A model generated the notes under the pieces. It worked only from the letters and a program-made list of their open reading frames with translations, was not told the DNA's origin and ran no database searches. A stretch of 64,000 bases of DNA. Source: Rhizophagus irregularis. Lineage: Eukaryota > Glomeromycota > Glomeromycetes > Glomerales > Glomeraceae. The stretch's first letter is position 1, and the number at the start of each line of letters is the position of its first letter. The DNA lies in contig NC_089449.1 of NCBI RefSeq assembly GCF_026210795.1, forward strand, positions 124,001 through 188,000, written 5' to 3'. Position numbers and translations under genes: made by a program. Shown here in pieces: positions 20,888-32,707 of this stretch.

Positions 20888-23876
20888 TTTTTTTTCAGGG
20901 TGCCCGATTAGTAACTAAAAAATGGCCAATCATGCAGGGTAAGGTTACCAATAGGTATCAATAGGGTAGTGATTATTGATATGGTTTATTATGGAATTGT
21001 TAGTCTTTAGAAAATTTCGTAATTTTCGTTATTGTAATTTATGCTGTAGGTAATGGCAAGGGTTTGGGCAAAACTGTAATTCTTCACCATTTGGACCTGA
21101 ATGTGCCCCAAATGATAATACATGTGATTCAGCAGCATTAGAAATTGCATGTAATCAAATTTAACGTGCCAGAGCTACCACATTCGCTACAATTACCTAA
21201 TTCTTTTTAAGAGAAATTTTTAATTTTTCTTTTGAATTTAATCTAATAATAGAAAGGAAAACAAAGGAAAAGTGTTCAAGCAATTAGGTATTGGATATGA
21301 ATGGGGTTAATAGTTGGAGCTGAGATTGTCGACATAAAAAATCAAAATAAAAATCTTTTGTAATTTTTTTTAAAAGTTTTATTGAAGTAGTGTTCAGATT
21401 ACGTTGTGTCGTTTGCGTTTGCAGTGTTGTCTGTAATTTTTTTGTGATGCTGAGAGGAGCATCCTTACCTTAGAGACTTAGACCATGTTCCATATTCTTA
21501 TCCTGGTTCAGTGAATTTAATTGGAAATATTTTTCGTGGAACTTTTTACAAATTACAATATCAACAAATATTTATTGCTTAATGGATACACTTTTAAAGT
21601 TATTACTAGGAAACAGGAACCGTTATACAGTCCGAAGTGCCGTTTCTGATTCCTGAAGTCCGTTTACTTAGAAATGTATCAAGAGCGTAACTTTTGTAAA
21701 ATATGCATCAATAACGTAACTTTTGCATCACCTTTCGTATTCAACAGTATATCTGTTAAACTCAACCAAATACAATAACTAATAATATATTTCAAAAATA
21801 TAAAATTCTATTTAAAAAGACAAATGTAGTATTAAACTACAATACACACTAATGATGAATTTTTTTTAAATGTACATGATTATGAGAAATATTGCAAAGA
21901 AATTATAAAAGTGTATATATATACAGTATACTGTATATAAGAAAAATATAAATTAGACACACCTACTTTCTATTATTAGGTCATCAAATTTTGACTAGTC
22001 TAAGATAAGCATCGGACGTTTTATATACGTGATTTCATAAAGAGCGATAGTTCGGAAATGAATAATTTGTGTGGCAGGGCGATTCGACTTCGGTGACAAT
22101 AAAGTTTAGTTTCACCATTTTCGTTTTTGCGAAATTTTGTAGCTAAAGTTTTTTGTAACAGTCTTGTCTTTTAATCTTTATAATCTTTATCTTAAAATAA
22201 AAATAAATAACAAAAAGAATTTGTCATAATGATTTTCCCGAATGAGTCAAGCACGATGACACTGGATGTGCAAGTGTTAAAAAGGTTGAATTTCAGAAGA
22301 TAACGGGTCGCTGTGTTCATCTAGTAAGAGCTTTAATTTTCGTCGAAATGTTTCGAGGATGTGTTGAGATGTTTAAATGATAATTGTTCTCAGGGGTTCC
22401 AGGCTTGGAATGTAGTTTGGAATACCTTGAAGAATTTTACCGGTAGGGGAAGACTTTTGATTTGTAACAAAAAATTTGATAACTTGATGTGAATTAATCA
22501 AAATCTGTATGAAATCCCAATCTATGTCGTCATTTTTAATGATGTGAGGTAAAGGTGAAGTCTGTGATTATTAAAAAAAGAGGCAAAAGTTTTTGTTTGA
22601 GTCGGAATATTAGCCTATTTTTATTACGATACTTAGCCTAGAGGGCCGTTGGTGTAACTATATCGTTGTCTTAGTCGGTATAAGATATTAAATAAGTTTC
22701 CATATTAAAGCGCGAATGTTAATTAGTCTCGTGATTAAAGTATTGAAAATTTATCTTAGACTCCGGGTTTAAGTTATTATCCTCGGCCTCGTGTAGAAAT
22801 GATTTTTTTTACTGGATGATAACCTAAACCCTGGGTCGTACAATTTGCGGTGTCAGTGAAAATCTTTGTGGATGCAATCTGAAGCCCATTATACATTCAG
22901 GTGTGCCAACTACCAAGGTTACGACTTACGAATGATCCGTTTATGTAAAAAATAAATCGTGAAAATTAAAAATTATTTTTATTGATTTTTTTTTTATGAA
23001 AGGGTCATATTTAAAACTATCTTCGAATTTAAGTATTATAATATCGGAAGAAAGTTATTAGTCAATAAAGTTAAATTAGCTGTTAGTAGATAAAAGAAAC
23101 TTTTAAAATAACGAACGATTAAATTACGTGGTTTTAACAGGGAAAACTTTATGGAATAATACAAATGAAAGATGACTTTAAATATAATTAAGTAAAAATA
23201 AATAATGAATAAAATAAATGAATAATAAGAAATAATAAAGAAAATTAAATATTTTCTGCCTTGCCTCAACCGGAGACCTGCAATATATCCGAAGCAGGGA
23301 CGATGAATGATAAAATGCCTGTGACAAAGGTAATTCTGTGAAATTTCCGCAATTTGGCCGGAATTACACAAATCAGGCGGCATTATGATCGCCAAATTAA
23401 CGTCAACCGGCATTATGATAATTGCACCAAAGACCCGTAAAATTTTTTTATCTATCCAAAAAATTTGAATGATTTCGATTTTGGTAAGAATTAAAACTTC
23501 AAGTCAGTGATTCTAACTGGAATTAAGATAATCATGTGTTCATTTCTCAAATCAAAATCAGAATGCCTGTGGTAATTCTTTAATCACGTGATTATATTTT
23601 TCTTGATGTGATGTGCCGTAAAAATCTTTCGATTTCTTTTGAAAAATTGCTTTTTGAAATTTATCAGGCCAAAAATTTTTTAAAAAAATCATTTTATGAC
23701 CCTATTTTGTGATTTACTCGAAAATTTAAATCTATTGTCCTTTTGATTTGATTGTAAATCACTTATTAGGTCAGTTTGTTTGGATCTTACGCCCAGATAA
23801 GTTACACAACATGAACCATGAAATATCAAATTTTGTATAAATTGGTTGTTCCCTTCCCTTAATTCTGTTTTCAAAA
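20888..23876. other. Long intergenic region with decayed fragments and repeats
   Basis: At 21057-21164 a frame reads QGFGQNCNSSPFGPECAPND followed by NTCDSAALEIACNQI and a stop. It is cysteine-rich and exon-like, but no start or joined exon is evident. At 21607-21640 lies a diverged copy of the motif CTAGGAAACGGGAACCG. At 22761-22835 lies a short inverted repeat. The open frame 23036-23413 on the minus strand has no recognised domain. Confidence 0.4.
22761..22835. repeat. Short inverted repeat, 22-bp arms
   Basis: CTCCGGGTTTAAGTTATTAT (left arm from 22761) pairs imperfectly with GGATGATAACCTAAACCCTG (right arm from 22814). There are about 18 matches in 22, with a 31-bp loop. It may be a small foldback element or a hairpin terminator-like structure. 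Confidence 0.45.
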
Positions 23877-25683
23877 ATGAAGTCGATAAAATTATCACGT
23901 AAAACATTATCATTTATATCAGCATTGCTAATATCATCATTATGCGGTACACAATATGCATTTTCAGTTTACAGTACGTCAGTTGCTGAAAGATTAGGAT
24001 TTAGTTCAGTACAAATTAATACAATTGGGAGTTCGGCGAATTATGGATTATTTTTCTTTGGTCCATTTTTTGGTTATATTGTTGATACTTATCCATCGAG
24101 GATGTAAGTTATTAAGTTATTCAAAAAATATTTTTTTTTTTTAGTTATGTAATGATAAATATGATAAATTTAAATTTAAACTAATTAGTGAGAGATATTG
24201 ATAGAATTCCTATGTTGGCGTCTATTACTATATTTACTGGATATTTTTGTCTTGCAATGACTTATCAGGGATATTTTCCGAATTCATTTTTATTATGTGT
24301 GTTTTATCTTTTGCTCACTGGAATTGCTTCTTGTGCAGCACACCTTTCGAGTATGGGTACTATTGTAAGTAATTTATACCTAATTAAGTTATTCTATCAC
24401 TTTAAATTAAACATTTATTTGATTTTAGTCTGCGAATATAAAATCGTATCGTGGAATAGCATTTGGTGCATCAATGGCTTTATTCGGTTTAACAGCATTT
24501 ATATTTTCTCAAATTAATTCATTATTTTTCAGGGGAGATACATATCATTTCTTATTATTTACAGCAATCACGACGGGAGTATTTATTTTTATTGGAAGTA
24601 TATTTTTAGTTAGAGTGCCACAAGAAGAAAGTCATGAAGAAATAATATCACCAAGTGAAGAAAACTCATCAACATCATCAGCCTCTCTTAATAATGAAGA
24701 ACGAACTCCTTTATTATCTAGGCATGAGGAATCTGATGTTAGAGGACGGGAATTATTTCAAAATATTGACGCAATGATACTTGGTTTAACATTGTTATTG
24801 ATCGGGGGTGTAGGATTAATGTATATGAATAATGTTGGTGCAATAGTTAAATCGCTTTATCTATCTACTTCAACACATCCATTATTAATTGATGAAGAGT
24901 ATTTCTCATCATCACTTCCTTCTGATCATGATTTAAATAAAATTCAGGAGTATCAAAATTTTCACGTTACGTTATTATCACTATTTTCATGTTCTGGCCG
25001 AATTAGTGTAGGATTAATGTCAGATTTATCCAAAAATATGTATAATGTAAGAAGATTATGGTTTTTATTAGCCGCTAGTTTATACATTTTAATTGGACAA
25101 ATTTTGGCGGGGTTTATGATTAAAGACTTGAATCATTTGTGGATTAGCAGTACTTTTATTGGTTTTGGATACGGTCATTTATTCGGCATTTCTCCCACCA
25201 TCACTAATGAATGGTTTGGTAAAATACAATTTGTTTTAAATTGGTACGTGTTTATATTGATATTAATGTAAAGTTTATTTTGTATATTGTGAATACTTTA
25301 TTTATTTTTTATTTGCCTTATTACATTTTAGGGGCATCATGGCTTGTGTAAGTATTAAATAAAGAGGGGATGCGATTTTCACGGTATTTTTATAACCCGT
25401 GAAATCGGTCTCGTTAATAATTTTATTTTTTTTATTTTTATTTTTATTTTTTTTAAAAAAAAACTAATTTTATTTAATTTAATTTATTTTATGCTAACAT
25501 AAGTTTATATCGTTCGGAGGACAGCTATTTAATTTATTTTTCGGATATAATTTTGATAAGCATAAAAATGACTGTTCAGGTTTAAGTTGTTATAATACTG
25601 CTTTTTATGTTAGCACAATCGGTAGTATGATTAGTTTATGCGTCGTTTCTACTTTACTATTTAAAAGAAGAAATCAAATTTAA
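23877..25683 (+). CDS. MFS transporter, nodulin-like / monocarboxylate (Mch1-like) group
   Basis: Exons: 23877-24103, 24193-24364, 24429-25243, 25332-25347 (uncertain, 16 nt) and about 25525-25683, giving about 462 aa. Multiple membrane helices are evident. Helix 1 contains LCGTQYAFSVYSTSVAERLG, typical of the nodulin-like/Mch1 group. A cytoplasmic acidic-serine loop (QEESHEEIISPSEENSS, then ERTPLLSR) separates the halves. The second half has GLMYMNNVGAIVKSLY, SCSGRISVGLMSDLS and GYGHLFGISPTITNEWFG. The last exon reads LFNLFFGYNFD to YVSTIGSMISLCVVS. The join across 25348-25524 leaves out about six residues usually found between the GIMA and FNL blocks, and a short hairpin lies there, so this part may be damaged or mis-modelled. 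Substrate unknown. Confidence 0.8.
25348..25524. other. Intron or insertion with a hairpin in the MFS gene
   Basis: CGATTTTCACGG near 25372 pairs with CCCGTGAAATCG near 25397 around a short AT loop, followed by long T and A runs. It lies where the homologous protein segment seems too short. It may be an insertion that removed part of an exon. Confidence 0.35.
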
Positions 25684-25944
25684 TTAAGGAGGTGATAGAT
25701 TATATTTGATCTGATATTATTTAGGTTAAGGAACTTTTTGTTTTTTAATTTAAATTTTTTTTTATTTAGTTAGTATCGTATATATATACTATGATTATGT
25801 ATATTTGAAAGACTTAATATTAAAATGTATTTGTTACAAATTATAATAATAAGAGATAAGATATAATCATGATTAATAAATGTTTAATTACTACTTATTT
25901 GAATTAAGATGTAACTACGGTTCGATATACTGATGAACTTAAAA

Positions 25945-27446
25945 TTATTGATTAATATATAATAAATTATTACAATTATAGCCATTAACATGAAATACTT
26001 CATATTCATCTATATCGAATTGACCTGTATTGTCTCTTATTCGTGTCTCATAATTCTTCTTAACACATTTCCCTTCGTTTTGATCAAAACATAATAGAGC
26101 TAAATCAGCATTTTTACCACCAAAATTTGGGCCAACATCTTCACCATTAAAATGAGCACACTCCCCACTTTTAACTTTACTAAAAACGGAATTTTCCAAA
26201 TTCTTTCTATCCAATGAAAAAATAAAACTTCTCCTGTCAGGACTATCACGACGATAACTATCATCCGTACAATCACCACCTTCAGAATACCAACTATATG
26301 GATTGAACCCTCCAATAATTTCATTTGTCTTTTTAACACGAGCAATAGTAAGAGTAGGTCCTTTTCCATCACAGAGATTATGAAAAGTTGATGTTGTGTA
26401 ACCATCTCTACTACCACGAACAAGTAAAGTGAATTTATAAAAAAATATATCAAGTCGTTTAGAAATACTAGCATATACACTTGGATTTTCTAATATCTTA
26501 ATTAAATTAGCAAGTAAAAATGCTTGTTCTGAATTAATTATTAAAGAATCAATATCTGTTCTACATTTTGAGATAATACTATCATCAAAAGAATAATATT
26601 CAAGAATTTCAATATAAAAATCACTATTTAAAATCTGTTTGTAAGGTTTAACTTTTTGAGAGAATTCATGAGGAGCAATATCTTTAAATTTGATATGTGA
26701 TATAAATGGTTGAATTAAATCTTTTAAAGTAGAAATATTATCAGAAGTACAAATAGAAATTTCAGATGGTAATTGTTTAATTTGTGCAAATGCCCATTCT
26801 ATAAGTTTATTCCATACTTCAATCGGTTTGAAAGGATAAATACTAACAAGGTCAAGGAAAATTTCTCGGTTAATGGTCGTAAAATCATTTGCTTTAAGCA
26901 TGATCGTAGGATCTTCTTGAAGAGTATTTTTATAAAATTGTAATAAATTTGTAAAATGATCGAATTTGTTTACGGCATGTGTAATAGTAACAAAATTTTT
27001 TTTTAATAATTCTTTGTCGTTAAGAAGTTTTGCCTCAATAGCTGAACACATATCGTTAAGACATAAGTCATCAGCTGCGATTAAAAGGGCAATATTTGTT
27101 TTAACATCACTCGTAAAGTCGATAATATCGCTATATATATATCTAAATTTTTTAAAAATTTAATTAGTTACAATGCTTTTTTATCACATATTCTATAATA
27201 ATAAACTTACTTAAAAATTATATGAAAAATTTCAACGGAAATATTTTCTTTTTGATATTTAAGAATGTTATTCTCTTTTTTTATTTTATCGCTAGATAAT
27301 ATATCCTTAAAATAATTTGAACGGTTTTTTAAGATTACTGAATGTAAACGAAAAATTGCAGTGTTTGGTTTTTCTCCAATTGTAATTTCTAAATCACAAA
27401 AAGCACCGGCGTCAACAATTTTTATTGATGAATCCGACATGTTCAT
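25945..27446 (-). CDS. BTB-BACK-TLDc protein
   Basis: Two exons, 27446-27211 and 27142-25945, join across a 68-bp GT-AG intron (GTAAGT donor) to give 477 aa. The ATG at 27446 (MNMSDSS...) is preferred over 27527, which lies in hydrophobic 5' sequence. The N-terminal half is a BTB/POZ domain: GAFCDLEITIGE, FRLHSVILKNRSNYFKDIL, then IIDFTSDVKTNIALLIAADD. A BACK-like helical region follows (EIFLDLVSIYPFKPIEVWNK). The C-terminal 170 residues are a TLDc domain: KFTLLVRGSRDGYTTSTFHN, GGFNPYSWYSEGGDC, SFIFSLDR, GPNFGGKNADLAL, DIDEYEVFHV. BTB-BACK proteins are usually Cullin-3 adaptors. TLDc domains are linked to oxidative-stress resistance and V-ATPase binding. The family is greatly expanded in Rhizophagus (recalled), so the specific target is unknown. 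Confidence 0.9.
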
Positions 27447-28234
27447 AAGGTGAAAGGGGAGAGAAATAAACAATAATTTGAAGTTTAACCTAACCTTCTT
27501 ATATATATTTTTTTTCTTAATTTCCAAATCAAATATTCATAACTAAATTAGTAAAGTTCAAATCATTATTTTTTCATTATGGTTTCCTTAAAAATCAATT
27601 AAATTAACTAAATTCGTATTTGTATTTCTCTCCCTGAATTCTTCGAAATACTTTGACTAATCAAAGTTGCATATCCGAAAAAAATCAAAGTGTTAATCTT
27701 GACTAAATTATATTGTTTTTTTTGTACAGCGTTGGCGTTTTTGTTTTGCAAACTAAAATTTTCAGCCAATAAAACACTAGTAGATATGCAATGTTTTGAT
27801 ATGTAGATAGATAATAAGACCATACAAACTTAATTTTTCGGTTTTCATATCGGGTTAAGCCGTTCCCATAAATGTATGGACACCTGGCAAATACTTGTCA
27901 GGTGTTCGGGTTGCCGGGTTCTCGGGACCCGTGATATACTGTATTATGTTTAACACGTGCAGTACAATACATATAAGCTAACTAAACTATGTAAACAAGT
28001 ATTTAACAGCAGGTTTTTTATACATGGAATTTCGCTTGAACACTTGTCCAATTTGTCTTACTTGTTTGGATCGTAAAAATAAATATGGTCAAAATTGTAT
28101 TTGTCAAGCAAGAAAAGTAGAATGGAAGAGGAAAAAAATCGAACGTGATTATATAGTAGATTTTATTCACAAACCTCTTACACAAAAGGGTGCTACAGAA
28201 CAGAAAATTGCATTAATATGATGATACCTCCATT
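27447..28234. other. Intergenic region, relic repeats
   Basis: GGGTTGCCGGGTTCTCGGGA near 27908 resembles the reverse complement of CCGAGAACCCGACAAG near 28484, bracketing the transposase fragment at 28235-28468. They may be the worn ends of that element. The plus-strand frame 28024-28221 has three CxxC-like pairs but no known domain. Confidence 0.35.
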
Positions 28235-28468
28235 TCAGATTATAAACTCCCACAAATACAATCTACTTTTTTCTTTCAAAAGACTTTCTAAATATTTTAT
28301 ATCATTATTTGTAAGAATTCTTGGTCGTCCTCGTAATGATGATAAATCTTCCAAAGTTTTAGTAACGGTAGATTTGCCAATATTAAGTTGTCTTCCTATA
28401 TGACATCCCTCCAAAATTCTTAACCAACAAAGATGCTTATTTAGTTGCACGTCATGATCAGCCGTCAC
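28235..28468 (-). pseudogene. Tc1/mariner-type transposase N-terminal fragment (DNA-binding half)
   Basis: The peptide reads ILEGCHIGRQLNIGKSTVTK, then SLRGRPRILTNNDIKYLESL. This is the paired helix-turn-helix plus GRPR linker of Tc1/mariner transposases. The catalytic half is missing, so this is a deletion derivative. It is not the missing half of the fragment at 6903-7384 in any provable way, as they do not overlap. Confidence 0.7.
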
Positions 28469-29467
28469 GTGTTTTCAATTTACCGAGAACCCGACAAGTA
28501 CTCGGCATTCAAATTTTGTCTGGCAATTTATGAAAACATCTTAAATCTCAAAAAAAATTTTACTATACCGGGTAAGATTTTTTAAAAGTTAAAAAAAAAA
28601 TTTCATATGAAATTTATAAAATTTTTTTTTTAAAAAAAAATTAAAAGCCGGTTGCCGGGTCATTTTCAAAATTGTAAACCAGTTTATATGGACTAATTAA
28701 TAAAATTAACAATTTATGAATTTATTATAAATCCAACGAATTATTACAGAATATAAAAATAATCATTATCTTTTTTTTTTATCAAAATATTATACATTAA
28801 ATTATCATCATAACTATAACACGCGCGTATTTATATGTAAGAAAGTATCATTTGAATTATCTCATATCTGAAATATATAAAATTAACATAGTTACGCAAA
28901 AGTTTTGGCTCGACTTGAAATAAAGTTTATTACAATGATTTATTTAATTACGAGAATTAAATTTTGATTAATAATTATATCGAATAGACGGACGAGTTAT
29001 TTATAACAATTTTTTTTAGAATCATATCGGTAATTAAGGTCAACGATAAAATTTTTTTTACAAGTAAAGCATCCGAAAACTACTACATCAGACAAAATTG
29101 ATAGGATAAATACTAATGTTTTTTTAATACTAGTTGTTTTCTTTGAAGTTTAGTTTTCACTATCATCTATTGCTCTTTCTAAATTGTTTAACAGGACACT
29201 TTACATCGATGAAAATAATGGTGTCCATATTGGTCTCAAATTATTAATTTATAATGTAAAAGAAATTTGAAGGAAATCAGAAATCTGATATAGATATCGC
29301 AATTTATGGAAAAAAATTATTTTATTTAATTAATAGTATATATATAATGTATATATAATGTAGAGTTTGGTGAATTAAGAAATCGTTTATGTATATTTTA
29401 AGTCATAGAGTCATAGAGTCACTGAGTCACTGAGTCATTGAGTCTCAAAAATTTTGAAATTATTAAA
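28469..29467. other. AT-rich intergenic region; 3' flank of a small Cys-rich gene
   Basis: 29190-29240 is a conserved block (minus strand: AATATGGACAC ... AAAGTGTCCTGTTAA) shared with 32458-32510 and 33296-33350. A 9-bp tandem run of the type GAGTCAYTG lies at 29403-29445. No other gene is visible. Confidence 0.45.
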
Positions 29468-29890
29468 TTATTTGTTATACTTACAATCACAATGTATATC
29501 GCATGTAACGCATTTCGTGCATGTTGTTAAGCTACCACACTTTATGTAATCATCGTCATAGTCACGTTCAACGAACCCGCACTTTCGATCACCTTTAAAA
29601 AAAAAAAGTTAGCAGTTAGTTATTAGACATCGTTCTAGCATAAGACTAATGACTCTGTGACTCTGTGACTTATTATAAACTTACTCATGATTATAGGTAC
29701 TTTTTTAAAATAAAGTAAGAAAATTGTCCTTAAATAAGAAAATTTTTCTCACCGATACTATACCAAATCTAGAAAGTTTCGGAATTTAACGTGTAAATTT
29801 TCAATGACTCAATGTGACAATTTTCTTACTTTATAGTTCAATATCGGAATTTAACGTATTCCAGTTACTTTTTACGATTGTAGCTTATGC
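29190..29890 (-). repeat. Duplicated unit 1 (Cys-rich gene plus flanks)
   Basis: It aligns in the same orientation with 33296-33940, covering the 3' conserved block, the 9-bp GAGTCA-type repeats, exon 2, intron, exon 1 and about 200 bp upstream (TCGGAATTTAACGTATTCCA). A third, truncated copy begins at 32458. Confidence 0.75.
29468..29688 (-). CDS. Small cysteine-rich protein, paralogue 1 (42 aa)
   Basis: Exon 1 supplies only ATGA (29688-29685), followed by a GTAAGT donor. After a 92-bp intron with a poly-T tract and AAAG acceptor, exon 2 (29592-29468) gives MSDRKCGFVERDYDDDYIKC, then GSLTTCTKCVTCDIHCDC and KYNK. Seven cysteines are spaced C-x13-C-x5-C-x2-C-x2-C-x3-C-x-C. A paralogue at 33548-33757 keeps all seven cysteines, both splice sites and the reading frame while differing at many other sites. 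There is no signal peptide. The spacing suggests metal binding, but no family is recognised. The TGTAAGTA at the end could instead be a donor to a third exon, so the C-terminus is uncertain. Confidence 0.6.
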
Positions 29891-31730
29891 TGTATAATTG
29901 ATAATAATTACACGAAATATAGATACTATACTAATCTGGTAATATATTGTTCCGACGGGATCAGGTATAAATGGTAGCGATCAGGGATATCTGGATTATT
30001 TGGTTGGATAAACTCTTAATTGACATTATGCCCTATATACAGTAGATCCAAAAATTACAAATTTAAGAAAAGTCCAACATAATATTAGAATTACTTGTTA
30101 AATTATTTCTGAAGCTTTGATCGCAATTGTCTTTCATCATGGAAATTTATTACTACTTAAGTAACGGACAATAATGCAACTTACAAATATATTGCAATAA
30201 AAATTTGATCATAAATATTTGTTTAAAAATTTCCTTGTGATGTTGAAAGATTGATTGTTTGTTTCAGTTTTAAGTGTATTTTTTGATAAAGGCCCAGGTA
30301 AAGTGTTGAAATGCGTATAATAGGCTAAAATAATCATGTAGATTAGAAAAGAAAAATTAAAAAAAAAAATAAATTAAATCAAAATTTACTATATTAGCAT
30401 ATCTAAATTCTAAAGTTGAAAGTAAAGATGTTAGCCATAATTTGATTGGCTGATGCTATAATATAATAACATATAAAAACCGCGATCGGAATTACTAATT
30501 TATTGATGTAAAAAAAAAATTACAAGATTCGGTAATACATAAACTTGTTTTACAAAGTGAAATGTTGTTTCTATACTAACTGCTAATGTCTGCAGACCAC
30601 ACCAATTTTTCGCTTGCCTACGCTACTTCCAGAATATAAAAACGGTCGTATGTATGAGATATGCAGTGTCGGAATGTAATTAACCTTACGTTGAAATTTT
30701 ATGTTGTTTGCAATCCATGATTCTAGTAAAACCCTCAGAAATCTGTACGAGAAAATATCATTACGGTAGTTTGCAAGTCCCGGAATCGTTTCCTTGTAAA
30801 TGCACAGCTACAACTGCCAACTATTTTTATATTTGACATATTTTTTTTTTCTTATTGTGTATTTATGAACAAAATGAATGTGAAGAAAAAGGATAACTGA
30901 AACAACCGAAAAGAATAATTAAAACACATTGTTTTTTTTCAAGATCAGGGAAGAAGGAAAGGTGTAACCTTAATTGTCTCGTCCCGACTTCAATAATTTT
31001 TCGTCAACGCTTTTTTACATTTAACGAGTTATGTTCGGAGAGAATAGTACGACGGGCTTGGGTGGTGAGGAAAAAAAAGTGAAAATCTTACATCATAGAG
31101 CGCTACTGCTCTTTATTTGTATGCCACACTGATTAGTCAAATACGGTCAATCGTACGACCACTCGTACGATCTAAAAATTACATAAATACCGAGAATTCA
31201 TCGGAGAATCAAAATCTAATGAACGTCACAACAAGCCACCAAAAGTTTATGCAAGAGTCACGATGGGATTCAGAAAAGTATATAAAGGAGATATATATAC
31301 CCTCGAACTTTCAAAGTTTCTCAAAACTTTCCATTTTTTCCTAAGCTATGGAGGTTGAAAAGTCCGCGTTTAATACCTTGGTGATTTGAAACTCTATTCT
31401 CTGCGAATTCTTAAGAATGAGACGTTACGAGAATGAAAACATTGATAACGAAAACTTAATTGCGATAACACAAAACATTTAATTGATATAATGGAAGAAC
31501 AGAACGGCGGTGACCCGTGACCCTATGATGAAGTCTGTTTCGAATACTGCGCATTTTTTCAGGTGATCGGCCTCACATGACTATATAGATAATATTTTTT
31601 TTACGCCTCTACTGTTAAACTTTTGTCCGGGAACATAAGAGCGTAATTCCAAGGGATCGAATGAAAGAGGAGTATTTAAACAAATAAAATCAAGTTTTCA
31701 GCGCTAATAGTCCGTTAATACATTTATTTA
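29689..31730. other. Intergenic region
   Basis: 29700-29890 shares blocks with 33770-33940 and so belongs to the same duplicated unit as the small Cys-rich genes (5' flank). A dispersed repeat lies at 30972-31067. The rest is AT-rich without a supportable gene. The plus frame 31117-31344 has no known domain. Confidence 0.4.
30972..31067 (-). repeat. Dispersed repeat, inverted relative to 19986-20085
   Basis: The reverse complement contains CCACCCAAGCCCGT, AGCGTTGACGAAA and ATTATTGAAG in the same order and spacing as the copy at 19986. The function is unknown; it may be part of an old transposon. Confidence 0.55.
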
Positions 31731-32461
31731 CACAGTGAAATTCGATATAACGTTCCAGTAAAAATATCCGGTATCAAAAAATTTCGATATACCGGATGTT
31801 ATATATAAACCATATGAAATTCCGTTATATTAAGTGCGATATGTGCGACGAACATTGAAAATTTTGATTATTTTTTATTTAAAACATTATTTGAGAAATG
31901 TTAATACACTGAAATTAACTAAACTTAAAAATAATCATCTATCCTACCATGTTTTTGCTTTTCTTACTTCACTATTAGACATATTTTCAATAAAAAAGTT
32001 CGTGATTTAAAGTGTGAAAAAAAGATTTCGTGTATGATCTGTTATTAATTTTTAGGGGGCTTCACATATATTAATATTTCCAAATAAACAATCTTATTTA
32101 GGAAATTCTATTTATATTACATCCTTATTAAAGTGATAAAGATTCTTTAATATTTTCTACATGCATTCCTAGTCAATATATTCAGAAAAATTTCATCTGA
32201 GTCTTCAAAGCTTGCGTATTCCACTAAAATTTCTAAAAGGTCATCACACTTGCTGCTAATTTTTATTGTTCCGGTAAATCGAATCATTTTATTATACTGA
32301 TTCGTTATTTGTTCCGTTATAGCCATCCATTATCGAGATTTTACTAATAAATTCCGTTATATCAAATTTATTTTAATATATGTGATTTGGTTCCGGAAAA
32401 AAGTTCCGGTATAAGGTCAGTTACGGTTTATTGGGTTCCGTTATATAGAACTTTCACTGTG
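31731..32461. mobile_element. Non-autonomous DNA transposon, 731 bp, TA target site (Tc1/pogo-like ends)
   Basis: The left end CACAGTGAAATTCGATATAA and the right end (reverse complement) CACAGTGAAAGTTCTATATA, then ACGG, are terminal inverted repeats. Each is bordered by TA (31729-31730 and 32462-32463). CAGTG-starting ends with TATAACG and a TA duplication fit the Tc1/mariner-pogo superfamily. Subterminal copies of TTCCGTTATA and TTCCGGTA recur. On the minus strand near 32110-32285 a short frame (FTGTIKISSKCDDLLEIL) may be a transposase C-terminal relic. The right flank falls inside the third copy of the Cys-rich gene unit. Confidence 0.8.
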
Positions 32462-32707
32462 TATTTACTTAACTGGACGCTTTACAATGAAGAATAGTAA
32501 TTGTTCATACTGAACTCAACTTATTGGAGGTAAAAAAAAATTTGAAAAAGTCCGTGAAACATATTTTTAAAAGTAAATTCCACAAATGATGGAAGTATAG
32601 AGTTTGTAAAAAAAAAGTAGTTGATAAAATATAGTCACTTGATTATCGCATGCGACGCATCAGTCGCATCATCTTTCAGTACCGGTGTCATAATCACGAA
32701 ATTAATA
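32462..32707 (-). pseudogene. Ruined third copy of the small Cys-rich gene unit
   Basis: 32458-32510 matches the conserved 3' block of the two intact units (CTTAACTGGACGCTTTACAA). At 32650-32680 the minus strand reads TGCGACTGATGCGTCGCATG, equal to the C-D-x-C-V-x-C part of the peptide but with an in-frame TGA. The rest of exon 2 and exon 1 are gone. One transposon borders it on the left (31731-32461) and another on the right (32708-32864). Confidence 0.55.

Noticed and set aside
28024..28221. 65-aa plus-strand frame with CPIC and other cysteines
   Set aside because: Lies within the remnant region of a Tc1-like element, lacks a second metal-binding half and has no partner exon.
31117..31344. 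75-aa plus-strand frame
   Set aside because: No recognisable domain, no splice support, in a repeat-rich area.
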